NCBI RefSeq assembly: GCF_000746255.1
Contig: NZ_JQKW01000009.1
Location: forward strand, 62,001 to 126,000
Source of the DNA: Thermodesulfobacterium hydrogeniphilum
GTDB taxonomy: Bacteria > Desulfobacterota > Thermodesulfobacteria > Thermodesulfobacteriales > Thermodesulfobacteriaceae
DNA: 64,000 nucleotides
Reading direction: 5' to 3'
Below are positions 45,781 through 55,273 of the stretch, piece by piece (positions within the stretch are counted from its first letter, which is position 1; each line of letters begins with the position of its first letter). Position numbers and translations under genes: made by a program. The notes under the pieces are model-generated. The model did not search any database. It was not told the origin of the DNA and worked only from the letters and a program-made list of their open reading frames with translations.

Positions 45781-47232
45781 ATGGGTATTACTTTAAACTT
45801 TTCTGTAATTTTTACAGAAATTATTTTCATTTTAATTTCTTCTTTAATCTTTTTAACAGATAAGTTTATTAAAAATAAAAATTATAGTTTTTATATAGCT
45901 TTTATTACTTTAATTGTAGGAATTTTTTTAGCTCTATTTACTCCTTTTGGGAATTTTACCTATGCTTATCAAAATGATTTTTCATCCTCTATTCTTAAAT
46001 TATTTGTTTTATTTGGTGCAATTTTAATTACTTTAATTTCATACAATTATTTGCAACATTTTAAAGCTTTAAATTATGGAGAATACTACGGACTTATACT
46101 TTTTTCCTTGGTAGGTTCTTTTATAATGCTCTCTGCTATGGATTTATTAACTATTTATTTAGGTTTAGAATTGATGAGTTTTCCAGTGTATTTTTTAATT
46201 GCTTTGAATTACGCTTATAATAAAACTTCCTTAGAGGGAAGTTTAAAATATTTCTTAATGGGATCCTTAGGCTCTCTTTTTATTTTAATTGGTTTAGGAT
46301 TGGTTTATTATTTTATAGGAACTTTCACTTTACCTGAAATTTCTCATAAATTAATAGAAGAATCTATTAATAATAAAATTCTTTTATTAGCCTTTATTTT
46401 CTTTCTGGGAGGTTTTTCTATAAAATTATCCTTTGTTCCTTTCCATATGTGGGCTCCTGATGCTTATGAAAGTGCTCCTGTTCCTATTACATCATTTATA
46501 GCATCAATAATGAAATTTACAGCAATGGCTACTTTGGTAAAAATAATTTTAATTGGCTTTAATCCTTTAAAAGTTCAAATAGGAGAATTGCTTATACCTA
46601 TTATACTTTTAACTATTTTAATTGGAAATATTATGGCTATAAAACAGGATAATATAATAAGAATGTTAGCTTACTCTTCTATAGCACATGCTGGTTATGC
46701 AGGTTTAGGATTAATAAGTGGAAATTATGCAGGTTATAGTTTTTCTATCTTTTATATGTTGGTTTATTTAATTATGACTATAGGAATTTTTAGTGTTCTT
46801 GTATTTTTAGCTAATTATAAAAAGGATTTATTAAATATTCCTAACATGGCTGGACTTAGCAAAAATTATCCCTTTATTAGCTTTTTAATTCTTATTTTTA
46901 TGTTTTCTTTAGCAGGTGTTCCTCCTACAGCTGGTTTTATGGCTAAATTTTATGTATTTCTATTTTTAATAAAAGCTAAATATATTTGGGTGGCTCTTCT
47001 TGCTATCTTATTCTCAGTAATTGGTGCTTATCCTTATTTAAGAGTTCTAAAAGTTATTTATATGGATGAGAAAGACATATCTTTTGAATACAAATATGGT
47101 ATAACTTTTCTAATTCCTGTTTGTCTTACAGCCTTTTTGGTTATTATTTTGGGTGTATACCCTCAAGTCTTGACTAATATCATCTATAAAACTATTTATC
47201 TTTATGTCAATCTTTTCTTTTATCCTCAGTAA
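45781..47232 (+). CDS. nuoN: Complex I subunit N (antiporter-like)
   Basis: 483 residues from ATG 45781, about 14 membrane helices. I prefer this start because GGAGG (45771-45775) lies just ahead; the in-frame ATG at 45769 would translate that ribosome site as MEEG. LTIYLGLELMSFPVYFLIAL, KLSFVPFHMWAPDAYESAPV and IIRMLAYSSIAHAGYAGLGL are the family motifs. Last gene of the operon, followed by a strong terminator. Confidence 0.96.
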   Translation: MGITLNFSVIFTEIIFILISSLIFLTDKFIKNKNYSFYIAFITLIVGIFLALFTPFGNFTYAYQNDFSSSILKLFVLFGAILITLISYNYLQHFKALNYGEYYGLILFSLVGSFIMLSAMDLLTIYLGLELMSFPVYFLIALNYAYNKTSLEGSLKYFLMGSLGSLFILIGLGLVYYFIGTFTLPEISHKLIEESINNKILLLAFIFFLGGFSIKLSFVPFHMWAPDAYESAPVPITSFIASIMKFTAMATLVKIILIGFNPLKVQIGELLIPIILLTILIGNIMAIKQDNIIRMLAYSSIAHAGYAGLGLISGNYAGYSFSIFYMLVYLIMTIGIFSVLVFLANYKKDLLNIPNMAGLSKNYPFISFLILIFMFSLAGVPPTAGFMAKFYVFLFLIKAKYIWVALLAILFSVIGAYPYLRVLKVIYMDEKDISFEYKYGITFLIPVCLTAFLVIILGVYPQVLTNIIYKTIYLYVNLFFYPQ

Positions 47233-47268
47233 TTTTTAAAAAACTGAAAAAAATATTTTTGATCTAAA

Positions 47269-47287
47269 AGCCCCCTAAAAGGGGGCT
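47269..47287 (+). terminator. Intrinsic terminator of the nuo operon
   Basis: AGCCCCCT (47269-47276), loop AAA, AGGGGGCT (47280-47287), then AATTTTAATTTTT. A GC-rich stem is rare in this AT-rich window, which makes it a convincing terminator. Confidence 0.92.
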
Positions 47288-47409
47288 AATTTTAATTTTT
47301 AGCTCTTTTTTTATTTAAACTCAGGGAAAAATTTTCCTACTCTATTAGTTTTCCTGAAAAAATTTTTTCATTTTTGATCCTTCTTAGTTTTAAATTCAGT
47401 TGATTATTC

Positions 47410-47445
47410 TGATTTAATTTTGGGTATATTTTTTGATTTAATTTT
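47410..47445 (+). repeat. 12-bp direct repeat upstream of the flagellar genes
   Basis: TGATTTAATTTT occurs at 47410-47421 and again at 47434-47445, 24 bases apart, flanking a TATATT at 47425-47430. It lies between the nuo terminator and the fliK-like start, where the flagellar promoter should be. No sigma28 or sigma54 consensus was recognised. May be a regulator site or chance in AT-rich DNA. Confidence 0.4.
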
Positions 47446-47471
47446 AATAAAAAGTTCGGGAGGACAATGAA

Positions 47472-48992
47472 ATGAAGGTTTTTAATTTGAATAAAACTTT
47501 TTTAAGTGGAATGGGTCAGAATATTGCTTTTGAAAATTTACAAGATTTACAAGTGTTTCAGATAATTTTATTAAATTTAATAAGTAATTTAAATAGTAAT
47601 TTTTATTCTGATGAATCAAATCGTTTGCAAGGTTATGATTTATTATCAAATGATTTAAATATAAATAAAAACTTAAAAGAAAAAGGATTAGATGAAGAGA
47701 TAAATCTTTTGGTAAATATTTTCATAAACTGGTTTTTGATAGGAAAAAATGGTTCAGAATTTTCCGACTTTAAAAGTTTAGATGGAGAATCTAAAGGTAT
47801 TCAAAATAGCTGGCTTAAAAATATAGAATTTATTTCAGAAAGTGAATTTTTAAATTGGATAAAAGAAAAATTAAATGATATAAATAATTTATATCAAAAT
47901 AGCAGGGTCTTACAAAATAACGATTTTTTAGAAGAACTTGAAAAAATTATAAAAGATAACTGTAAAGATATTAATTTTAAAACCTCAGAAAGAAATATAA
48001 AAAAAGATGCTAATGCCAATGTAAAAAATCTTTCATATTTAAAAATAGATTTACAAAATTTAAAAAAATCTTTGTTTGATTTTATAAGAAAAGATGAGGA
48101 AAGAAAAAAGGTTTTAGAAGAAATAATTAAGGAAAATTTGAATAATGATTCTGCTTTAAAAACAGTTTTAGAGAAATTGACGAGGTATTCCAAAAATATT
48201 AATTTTCAACAAATTTCTGATGATGGATTAGATCTCAAAGAAGATATAAAGTTATTAAAATCTAATTTTAAAAAATCTAATTTAAATGAGCTTAATTTTT
48301 TTCAAGATGTTTCTAAAAAAGAACTTAAAAATTTTCATAATTATAAGAATAATTTAGTTGAATTAGAAGATAATATAAGACCAAAAGATGAAGTATCAAA
48401 TTTATTTAAAGATTTATTGAGACACAAAAAAATAGATCACCAAACAGGGTTTTTAAACAAAAGTGAGATATTTTTAAAATTTAATAATATTTTATTAAAT
48501 CAACCATTTCAATTCAAGTTTGATGATAAAGTTATAAAACTGGATAAGGTAAAACTGATTGAAGATTCAAAAATTTCAAATGAGTTTTTACAATCTATAA
48601 AAAATATAACTTTGGAAACTTTACCTGAAGGAGAAAAAAAGGCTTCTATAAAGCTTGAACCTCCTGATTTAGGTTCTTTAGATTTGGAAATCAAAATAAA
48701 GGATAAAGATGTAAAGATAGTTATAAGAGCAGATAAAATGGAAGTTTTAAATGAACTGAAAAATAACATTCATCATATTAAAAATAGCTTGCAAGAAATG
48801 GGGTTAAATCTTAAGGATTTTCAATTTTATTTAGGAAATAGCATGGATAATGGATATTTTAAAAATTTTGAAAAGAAGAGATGGAAATATTTTGATAAGG
48901 CAATAAAACAGACTAAAGAAATTACAGAAGTGGAAGTAGATCCAAAACAAATGTTTATAAATAGAAATGGGAAAATTTATTATATTGTTTAA
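47472..48992 (+). CDS. fliK: Flagellar hook-length control protein FliK-like
   Basis: 506 residues. The first 370 are Asn/Lys/Leu-rich, low in motifs and probably flexible, as expected of a secreted molecular ruler. The C-terminal domain (about 390-460) matches the FliK substrate-switch domain: ASIKLEPPDLGSLDLEIKI and VLNELKNNIHHIKNSLQEMG with L-N-L-K-D-F. It is first in a cluster with flgD and two flgE-like genes, the normal hook context. AGGAC before the ATG; the start could also be slightly downstream. Confidence 0.82.
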   Translation: MKVFNLNKTFLSGMGQNIAFENLQDLQVFQIILLNLISNLNSNFYSDESNRLQGYDLLSNDLNINKNLKEKGLDEEINLLVNIFINWFLIGKNGSEFSDFKSLDGESKGIQNSWLKNIEFISESEFLNWIKEKLNDINNLYQNSRVLQNNDFLEELEKIIKDNCKDINFKTSERNIKKDANANVKNLSYLKIDLQNLKKSLFDFIRKDEERKKVLEEIIKENLNNDSALKTVLEKLTRYSKNINFQQISDDGLDLKEDIKLLKSNFKKSNLNELNFFQDVSKKELKNFHNYKNNLVELEDNIRPKDEVSNLFKDLLRHKKIDHQTGFLNKSEIFLKFNNILLNQPFQFKFDDKVIKLDKVKLIEDSKISNEFLQSIKNITLETLPEGEKKASIKLEPPDLGSLDLEIKIKDKDVKIVIRADKMEVLNELKNNIHHIKNSLQEMGLNLKDFQFYLGNSMDNGYFKNFEKKRWKYFDKAIKQTKEITEVEVDPKQMFINRNGKIYYIV

Positions 48993-49004
48993 TAGGAGGA
49001 AAGA

Positions 49005-49661
49005 ATGATAAATCAGATAAATGAGAAAACTAATCAACCTGCTAATCTTGAAAGAGTGCCTAAGAAAGTTTTAGATAAAGAGGCTTTTATGAAACTTTTT
49101 ATAACTCAACTTCAATTTCAGGATCCTATGAAGCCTCTGGATACTGATCAAATGGCTACTCAACTTGCTTTATTTAATCAAGTAGATCAGCTTTTTAATA
49201 TTAATGATACTTTAAAGAAATTAGAAAATAGTTTCAAATCCTTGGATTTGACTTATGCAACAAGCTTAATAGGAAAAAAAATCAAAATTAATACCAAAAT
49301 AGGAAGAGTGGAAAATGGAGAGTTTTTAGGAGGTGAATTTAATTTAGATAATCCTGTTAATAATGCAGAGATTGTTATTAGAAATAGTGAAGGAAAGGTG
49401 GTGAAAAGGATTCAATTGACAAATCTTCAAGCAGGAACTCATAAAATAAATTGGGATGCAACAGATAATGAAGGTAATAAGGTTAAGGATGGTAATTATA
49501 TGTTTTCTATTATTATTCCTAAAGGTAAAACCACAACAACAATTACTCCTACCATGATAGCTAAAGTAACAGGAGCAAAACTTGGTGATAAGCCTCAGAT
49601 AATTATTGATGAAAAAGAAGTTGTTAATTTAGAAGATATAAAAGAACTATTTGGAGGTTAG
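49005..49661 (+). CDS. flgD: Flagellar hook assembly (scaffold) protein FlgD
   Basis: 218 residues; caps the growing hook so that FlgE subunits polymerise. KEAFMKLFITQLQFQDPMKP and DTDQMATQLALFNQVDQL near the N-terminus are the family hallmark. The C-terminal half has the tudor/FnIII-like segments with NLQAGTHKINWDATDNEGNK. GGAGG at the ribosome site. The stop is two bases before the next gene. Confidence 0.94.
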   Translation: MINQINEKTNQPANLERVPKKVLDKEAFMKLFITQLQFQDPMKPLDTDQMATQLALFNQVDQLFNINDTLKKLENSFKSLDLTYATSLIGKKIKINTKIGRVENGEFLGGEFNLDNPVNNAEIVIRNSEGKVVKRIQLTNLQAGTHKINWDATDNEGNKVKDGNYMFSIIIPKGKTTTTITPTMIAKVTGAKLGDKPQIIIDEKEVVNLEDIKELFGG

Positions 49662-49663
49662 GT

Positions 49664-51052
49664 ATGGGACTTTTTGGAAGCATATATACAGGGTGCAGTG
49701 GGGTTTATGCAACTTCTATAGGTATGAAAGTGATTGCTGATAATATCTCTAATCTTAATACTACTGGATTTAAAGGTAGCCGTTATGAATTTATGAATGA
49801 GCTATTAAGTTGCACACAAGAGGTTTTGGAAAAGGAAAAAGGGTTAGGGTGCTTTATTAAAAATATAAGAACTTTATATACACAGGGAGGAATTACCACT
49901 ACAGATATTTCTACAGATTTAGCTATTTCAGGAAAAGGATTTTTTATAGTGCAAGATAAAGATGGAAATATATTTTATACCAGAGATGGACAGTTCTTCA
50001 TAAATGAAGTTGATGAGGATCATTTAGCTTTACAAAATAGCATGGGGATGTATCTTCTTGGAGCTGATCCTACAGCTACTTCAGCTAACCTGGATAATTT
50101 ACAGCCTTATCTTATTCCTAAGGTTATGGATGCGAAGGCTACATCTAATATCAAAGCCGAGCTTATATTAGATAGTAGAAAATCTGTAAATGATCAGACT
50201 TTAATTGATAAATATGATGCGCAGAGTAATCCAGAAGAACCTATTGGAAATGGAAAATATGATTGGGTTTTTAACTGGTCTATATATGATAATAAAGGAG
50301 ATTCTATACCACTAAAGTTATATGTAGATAGAGGAAACACATCAAATAGTTATGAAATGCTTCTTGCTCTTGCAGATCCTTCTCTTGATGGAAGAGGAAA
50401 TGGCAAATTTAAAGGAGCTTTTTTATATGGAAATCTTACTTTTGGAGCTTCTGGAGATATTGTATCAGCTGATTTTTCAGAAGTGGGAGTAGATGGAACA
50501 CTAACTCCTATAGATCTTACCCAAACAGGTAAACCAGTGTTTAATTTAAATATAAATGGAAATAATCAATCTATTACTTTAGATTTAGGATTTACTGTGA
50601 ATTCTGATAGTTCTATAAAAAGAGAATCTGGTGTCATAAAGATGCTTGCTAATCCCTTTACACAACTAAGCTTTAATCAGGATGGTTATCCTCAGGGAAT
50701 TTTTGATAGAATAGAAGTTATTACAGAGGAGGGATTAATTCGGGCTTGGTATACCAATCAAAAGACTATAGATGTATCAAGGATTTTTCTTGCAGATTTT
50801 TCAGGATATGAAGATTCCTTAGATAAAATAGGAGGAAATCTATTTAAGACTAAATCCGAAGCAATCCCTTTTATTTTTGCACCGGGTTCAGGGACAAGAG
50901 GAAGACTTTTATCAGGAGCTCTTGAAACATCTAATGTAGATTTAGCTACTGAGATGGTTAATTTAATAACACTCCAAAGAACATTTCAAAGTAATATAAG
51001 GGTAATTAATACAGCATATCAAATGTTGGAAGATTTTTTAAGTAAAGTATAA
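49664..51052 (+). CDS. Flagellar hook protein, FlgE-like (462 aa)
   Basis: N-terminal rod-hook motif IGMKVIADNISNLNTTGFKG, then the D1 segment with DLAISGKGFFIV and FYTRDGQF. The C-terminus has ETSNVDLATEMVNLITLQRT and FQSNIRVINTAYQMLEDFL, the helix pairing with the N-terminus inside the hook. Overall FlgE-type rather than FlgF or FlgG, given its size and position after flgD. A second, much longer FlgE-like gene follows, so one may form the hook proper and the other a modified segment, or the two could be alternatives. Confidence 0.85.
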   Translation: MGLFGSIYTGCSGVYATSIGMKVIADNISNLNTTGFKGSRYEFMNELLSCTQEVLEKEKGLGCFIKNIRTLYTQGGITTTDISTDLAISGKGFFIVQDKDGNIFYTRDGQFFINEVDEDHLALQNSMGMYLLGADPTATSANLDNLQPYLIPKVMDAKATSNIKAELILDSRKSVNDQTLIDKYDAQSNPEEPIGNGKYDWVFNWSIYDNKGDSIPLKLYVDRGNTSNSYEMLLALADPSLDGRGNGKFKGAFLYGNLTFGASGDIVSADFSEVGVDGTLTPIDLTQTGKPVFNLNINGNNQSITLDLGFTVNSDSSIKRESGVIKMLANPFTQLSFNQDGYPQGIFDRIEVITEEGLIRAWYTNQKTIDVSRIFLADFSGYEDSLDKIGGNLFKTKSEAIPFIFAPGSGTRGRLLSGALETSNVDLATEMVNLITLQRTFQSNIRVINTAYQMLEDFLSKV

Positions 51053-51102
51053 TTTAAGTTTTTGTTATAAAAAACCGAAAATAAATAAAGGGAGGTGATT
51101 AT

Positions 51103-53445
51103 ATGGGGTTAACAGATGCCCTGTTTACAGGAACAAGTGGTCTTAGAGCTTTAGGACATGGAATGAGTGTTATTGGTGATAATGTTTCAAATCTCAATAC
51201 TACTGCCTTCAAAGGAGCAAGAATTACTTTTAGTGATATTATGGCTCAGAGTATAAATACCGCTGCAGGAAGTGGACAGCTCGGTAGAGGAGCGGGAATA
51301 CAGGCACTTTATCAGCAATTTACTCAAGGAGCTTTTGAATCAACTGCTAATCCAACAGATATGGCTATTGCAGGAGCAGGATTTTTCATGGTGAAAAATC
51401 CTCAAACTACTGGAGGAATTTATTATACCAGAGATGGACAATTTGTAGTTGATAAAGATGGATATTTAGTAAATCCCCAGGGTCTAAGAGTACAGGGATG
51501 GAAAATTGATGAAACCACTAATGATATTACAGGAGCTTTAACCGATATAAGAATTGATAGAAGTTCTCCTCCAGTAAAAACTACAAAAATAGATATGATT
51601 ACTAATTTAGATGCAAGAGAGGAAACCAGAACAAAAATCGTTAATGTCAGAGGAACAATTAATACCTCAGATACTAATCCAGATAGTTACGATTTTGTTA
51701 TTAGAGATATAGATGGACAGGATGTTAAATTGCGAATCACACTTGGATATGATTCAGCAAAAGGAACATGGACTTATACTATAGAAGATATTACTGATAT
51801 TACAAATCCAAATGTTTTATCCCAAAATACAATAGGAACTACTTCTACCCAAGCTACTATAACTCTTTCAACTACACAAGAACAGGTAATAATTGACTGG
51901 AGTGCAGTAACTCAGGATAATGCCAATCCTACAAGTTTAAATATTGGAGAAAAGAGTACAAAAAGAATAGAAACTGTTGACCCAAGTGTTACTTCATGGG
52001 CAGATACTTTTACTTATGCCTCAGGAGATACTTGGTATTGGAAAGATATAGATATTAAAGATGCTAATGGAAATCAGCAAACTATTCGTTTATTTATAAA
52101 ACAATCTGCCAGTGGGTCTACATGGGATTATTATGTTTTTCAAAATCCAACATCTACAACGCTGACTGATACAGCTAATACTCCAGAAGATGATCCAGTT
52201 AATGGAACTTTACTTGCTAAAGGAACTAACTATGATATTTCCAAAAATGGTCCGGTAAACTTTTTTCTTAATGGAACTACCGAGAAACTCAACTGGGACT
52301 GGGATTCAAATAGAATAAATACTGATGGAAGTAATGATTATAGCTATGAGTTATATGAAGATGGGAATGATGATAGCTCTTATTCTCTTTATGAAGTGGT
52401 AGATATGCCTACTCTATTTAATTCTTGGAATGCGACAAATGATACCCCTCTTCAATCTACAGCTTATACTTATCGTTCTACACTTTTTGTTTATGATTCT
52501 CTTGGAACACCGCATGAAATTACTGTCTATTACAATCCTACTACCCGAGATAATGTATGGGAATTTCTGGTAACTTGTAATCCCTCTGAAGATCAAAGAG
52601 ATTTTTTAAGAGATGATAATCCTATGCAATGGTATGATCCTGCTACTGACTCAAGAATAGAAATTGTTTCTGGGAAGACTTTTACTCAGACTAAAAAGGG
52701 GGTTTTAATGTATGGAAGACTTGAATTTGATAATCAAGGTAATGTAAAAAAGTTTTACGATACTTACAGAATTGATCCCAATACAGGAGATTTGGTTCAA
52801 GTTATTGATGTGAATGGAGTGCCCTTAGCTTCTCCAAAAGATAAATATAATGCTCTTGGTTCTAACGGATATCCTTTAATGATAGCAGATTTTCTTGGAA
52901 TAGATTTTCCTTATGATGATAGAGCTCCAAATTCTAATGATCAAGGTCAAGCAAAAAATGATGTTCAGCAAATAGAGCTTAATTTTGGGTATTATTATAA
53001 AGATACTTGGCGTTCAGAATCAGTTAGAACTACTCAGTATGCTACTTCCAATGCTACACTTTTTTATGATCAAAATGGTTTTGGCCCTGGTGCTCTTGAA
53101 AGTATAAGTGTGGATAATGAAGGAAGAATTACAGGTATTTACTCTAATGGTAGAGTAATTCCTCTTTGGATGGTAGGACTTGCTAATTTCAATGCTCCAG
53201 AAAAATTGCAAAGAGTAGGAGGTAATTTATTTAAAGAAACAACTCATTCTGGTCCTCCTGTTACAGGTAAACCTGGAACCAATGGGCTTGGAACGATTGC
53301 TCCAAATAGTATAGAGCAGTCAAATGTAGATTTAGGAGAACAATTTGTAAAGATGATAATCTTTCAAAGAGGATTCCAGGCAGATGCCAGAATTATCACT
53401 GTTTCTGATAGCATGCTTGAAGAATTGATAAACCTTAAGAGATAA
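51103..53445 (+). CDS. flgE: Flagellar hook protein FlgE, long form (780 aa)
   Basis: The ends are those of FlgE: GMSVIGDNVSNLNTTAFKGA and, at the C-terminus, QSNVDLGEQFVKMIIFQRGF. The middle (about 170-640) is an unusually large outer domain rich in Thr, Asp and Asn, including TYRSTLFVYDSLGTPHEITV of the D2 domain. Common FlgE proteins have about 400 residues, so roughly 350 residues are extra surface-exposed domains, as in other long FlgE forms. AGGGAGGTG precedes the ATG. A bidirectional hairpin closes the cluster. Confidence 0.9.
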   Translation: MGLTDALFTGTSGLRALGHGMSVIGDNVSNLNTTAFKGARITFSDIMAQSINTAAGSGQLGRGAGIQALYQQFTQGAFESTANPTDMAIAGAGFFMVKNPQTTGGIYYTRDGQFVVDKDGYLVNPQGLRVQGWKIDETTNDITGALTDIRIDRSSPPVKTTKIDMITNLDAREETRTKIVNVRGTINTSDTNPDSYDFVIRDIDGQDVKLRITLGYDSAKGTWTYTIEDITDITNPNVLSQNTIGTTSTQATITLSTTQEQVIIDWSAVTQDNANPTSLNIGEKSTKRIETVDPSVTSWADTFTYASGDTWYWKDIDIKDANGNQQTIRLFIKQSASGSTWDYYVFQNPTSTTLTDTANTPEDDPVNGTLLAKGTNYDISKNGPVNFFLNGTTEKLNWDWDSNRINTDGSNDYSYELYEDGNDDSSYSLYEVVDMPTLFNSWNATNDTPLQSTAYTYRSTLFVYDSLGTPHEITVYYNPTTRDNVWEFLVTCNPSEDQRDFLRDDNPMQWYDPATDSRIEIVSGKTFTQTKKGVLMYGRLEFDNQGNVKKFYDTYRIDPNTGDLVQVIDVNGVPLASPKDKYNALGSNGYPLMIADFLGIDFPYDDRAPNSNDQGQAKNDVQQIELNFGYYYKDTWRSESVRTTQYATSNATLFYDQNGFGPGALESISVDNEGRITGIYSNGRVIPLWMVGLANFNAPEKLQRVGGNLFKETTHSGPPVTGKPGTNGLGTIAPNSIEQSNVDLGEQFVKMIIFQRGFQADARIITVSDSMLEELINLKR

Positions 53446-53452
53446 TAATCAA

Positions 53453-53476
53453 CAAGGGGGTACAAATTCCCCCTTG
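53453..53476. terminator. Bidirectional terminator between flgE and the minor-pilin locus
   Basis: CAAGGGGG (53453-53460), eight-base loop, CCCCCTTG (53469-53476). The genes on both sides converge on it. The flanks are AT-rich; on the minus strand a T-rich TTGATTATTATC follows. Confidence 0.85.
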
Positions 53477-53483
53477 ATTTAAA

Positions 53484-55271
53484 TCAATAAGATGAATGAG
53501 TAGTTTGAATAATTTGTATTCTTGGCATAGGATCATCTTTTATGCATTCAAATCTTCTTACAAACCAAAATTCTTGATTTAAAGTATTTATAATTCCATA
53601 ATCAAAAAGTAAAGAAATATCACCTCCTATATTTATATTGAGAGTTTCATTATTGGGAAAATTTCTTATTAATATCCCTCTATAATTTTGTTTATTCACT
53701 CCATACCATTCTAAATATGTTACTCCTTCTCCAAAAAGGATACCATTGATATTAACAGTATTGGTAGAACCTATCCAGGTAGCAGAGTTCACCAAAATGA
53801 TGAGAACAGGATTTTCAGGAGTTCCGATATTTACAGATTTTAAAGATTTACCAATCCAAGCACAGTCATATTGAGGCCACCAACCAATAGGATAACATCC
53901 TTTAAGAACTACATTATTGCTCCTTGGCCTATCAGCAAGTGTATAAAGATACAATAAACCTCCTTCTATATTTACTTTAACAAATGAACCAAAAAGAAAT
54001 CTCTTTGCAAAAATATTTACTTTGTAAAGATTTAAATTACTTGCATAATTCTCTATATCTTTCTGGGTAATCAAAGTTGAATATGAAATGTAAGGATGTT
54101 TTATGTTAATATCTTTTAAAGAAATTACTCTTATATAAGATACATTATTCAAAGATACTTTACCTTTTGAATAAATAACAAAAGGATTGAAGCTGCTGTT
54201 AACATCAACTTCAGACGTGGTGTCATTAATTAAGGTTCCGTTTTCAGCACCACTTATGCTTATACCATTATTACTTGTAGTGTAAATATATATCATTTTA
54301 GAAGATTTTCCAGTTATATTTAGTTTTCCTGTCCCAGAGTTAATCAAAATTTGAGTGCAATTGCTCAAATCAATTGTTGAAGAACCTCCAGATACTATCA
54401 TTGTTTTTAAATTAAGATGCAACTCTCTGTTTTCATTGATTTGACAGGAGGATGAAATATTGGGTATGTCAGGAAAATTGACGGTTAATTTTCCCATAAC
54501 TGTATTGGCCTCATCAAAAGGAGGAATAGGGCAACTGTTTAATCCACCTTTGTTAAATGTTATATCCTGTCTTGCAGTACCGTTTTCCATCCAAAATGGA
54601 TTACTTCCTAAACCCATAGGATAAGAAGTGCTATTACTTTCTTTTTCTAATATATTAAGAAGCTCGTAAAAGCAATTAGCATTAAAGCTCAAAGGTACAA
54701 GATCAAAAAAAGGGACTTTTTCTTTAACAGGTGGATTCCCAAAAACTCCTATGTTTCCACTTTGATCACAGGTTTTTTCATAAGTATTTACAATAACATT
54801 TCCAGAAGCAATAAATCCAGGAATGGAACAATTATTGGTATTATCACAACCAGAAATTAGACCACCCTGAATATTCGCATTAACTTCACCTTTTACAGTA
54901 TAAGTTCCTATTCCATAAAATCCTTGTGTTGTTCCAACAACTACAACTTTGGAATTTCCCGCAAAAGCTTCGGATCTAACATAACATACCAGACCATTTC
55001 TTGCAGTTTTTACATTTATATTAATTCCATCTTTATTAATATTAAAACTCGCATTTTCACATATTCCTCCGGAATTAGTAATCCTTCTTACTGCTTCAAT
55101 CATTCCATATTGTGCACCTTTTTGTAACTTATCAAATTTAGCTACAGATCTTGTTGAAAAATATCCATATTGAGTCATTAAAGCTAACCCCGCTCCTATA
55201 AGAGCAATGACAGCCATAAAAATGATAACTGTTATCAATATATATGCTTTGGTTTTCAATTTTTTTCCCAT
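53484..55271 (-). CDS. Large PilX/GspK-like minor pilin with beta-solenoid-like body (cassette B)
   Basis: 595 residues. The N-terminal hydrophobic helix (about 8-32) is pilin-like but has no clear G-F-T-L-x-E processing site; QYGYFSTRSVAKFDKLQKG follows it, as in the two paralogues further upstream on this strand. The body consists of many short strands with Asn/Ile/Gly turns, suggesting a beta-solenoid. The shared segment NIGTPENPVLIILVN is near residue 490. About a dozen cysteines could form disulfides after export. It ends cassette B, after FimT-, PilV- and PilW-like genes, where a PilX or GspK tip protein is normally encoded. Function as a pilus-tip adhesin is inference. Confidence 0.75.
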   Translation of the reverse strand: MGKKLKTKAYILITVIIFMAVIALIGAGLALMTQYGYFSTRSVAKFDKLQKGAQYGMIEAVRRITNSGGICENASFNINKDGININVKTARNGLVCYVRSEAFAGNSKVVVVGTTQGFYGIGTYTVKGEVNANIQGGLISGCDNTNNCSIPGFIASGNVIVNTYEKTCDQSGNIGVFGNPPVKEKVPFFDLVPLSFNANCFYELLNILEKESNSTSYPMGLGSNPFWMENGTARQDITFNKGGLNSCPIPPFDEANTVMGKLTVNFPDIPNISSSCQINENRELHLNLKTMIVSGGSSTIDLSNCTQILINSGTGKLNITGKSSKMIYIYTTSNNGISISGAENGTLINDTTSEVDVNSSFNPFVIYSKGKVSLNNVSYIRVISLKDINIKHPYISYSTLITQKDIENYASNLNLYKVNIFAKRFLFGSFVKVNIEGGLLYLYTLADRPRSNNVVLKGCYPIGWWPQYDCAWIGKSLKSVNIGTPENPVLIILVNSATWIGSTNTVNINGILFGEGVTYLEWYGVNKQNYRGILIRNFPNNETLNINIGGDISLLFDYGIINTLNQEFWFVRRFECIKDDPMPRIQIIQTTHSSY

Positions 55272-55273
55272 TA

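Noticed and set aside
47317-47370. Second hairpin (TCAGGGAAAA with TTTTCCTGA) after the nuo terminator
   Set aside because: Imperfect, long loop and AT-only flanks; likely chance in a region of A and T runs.
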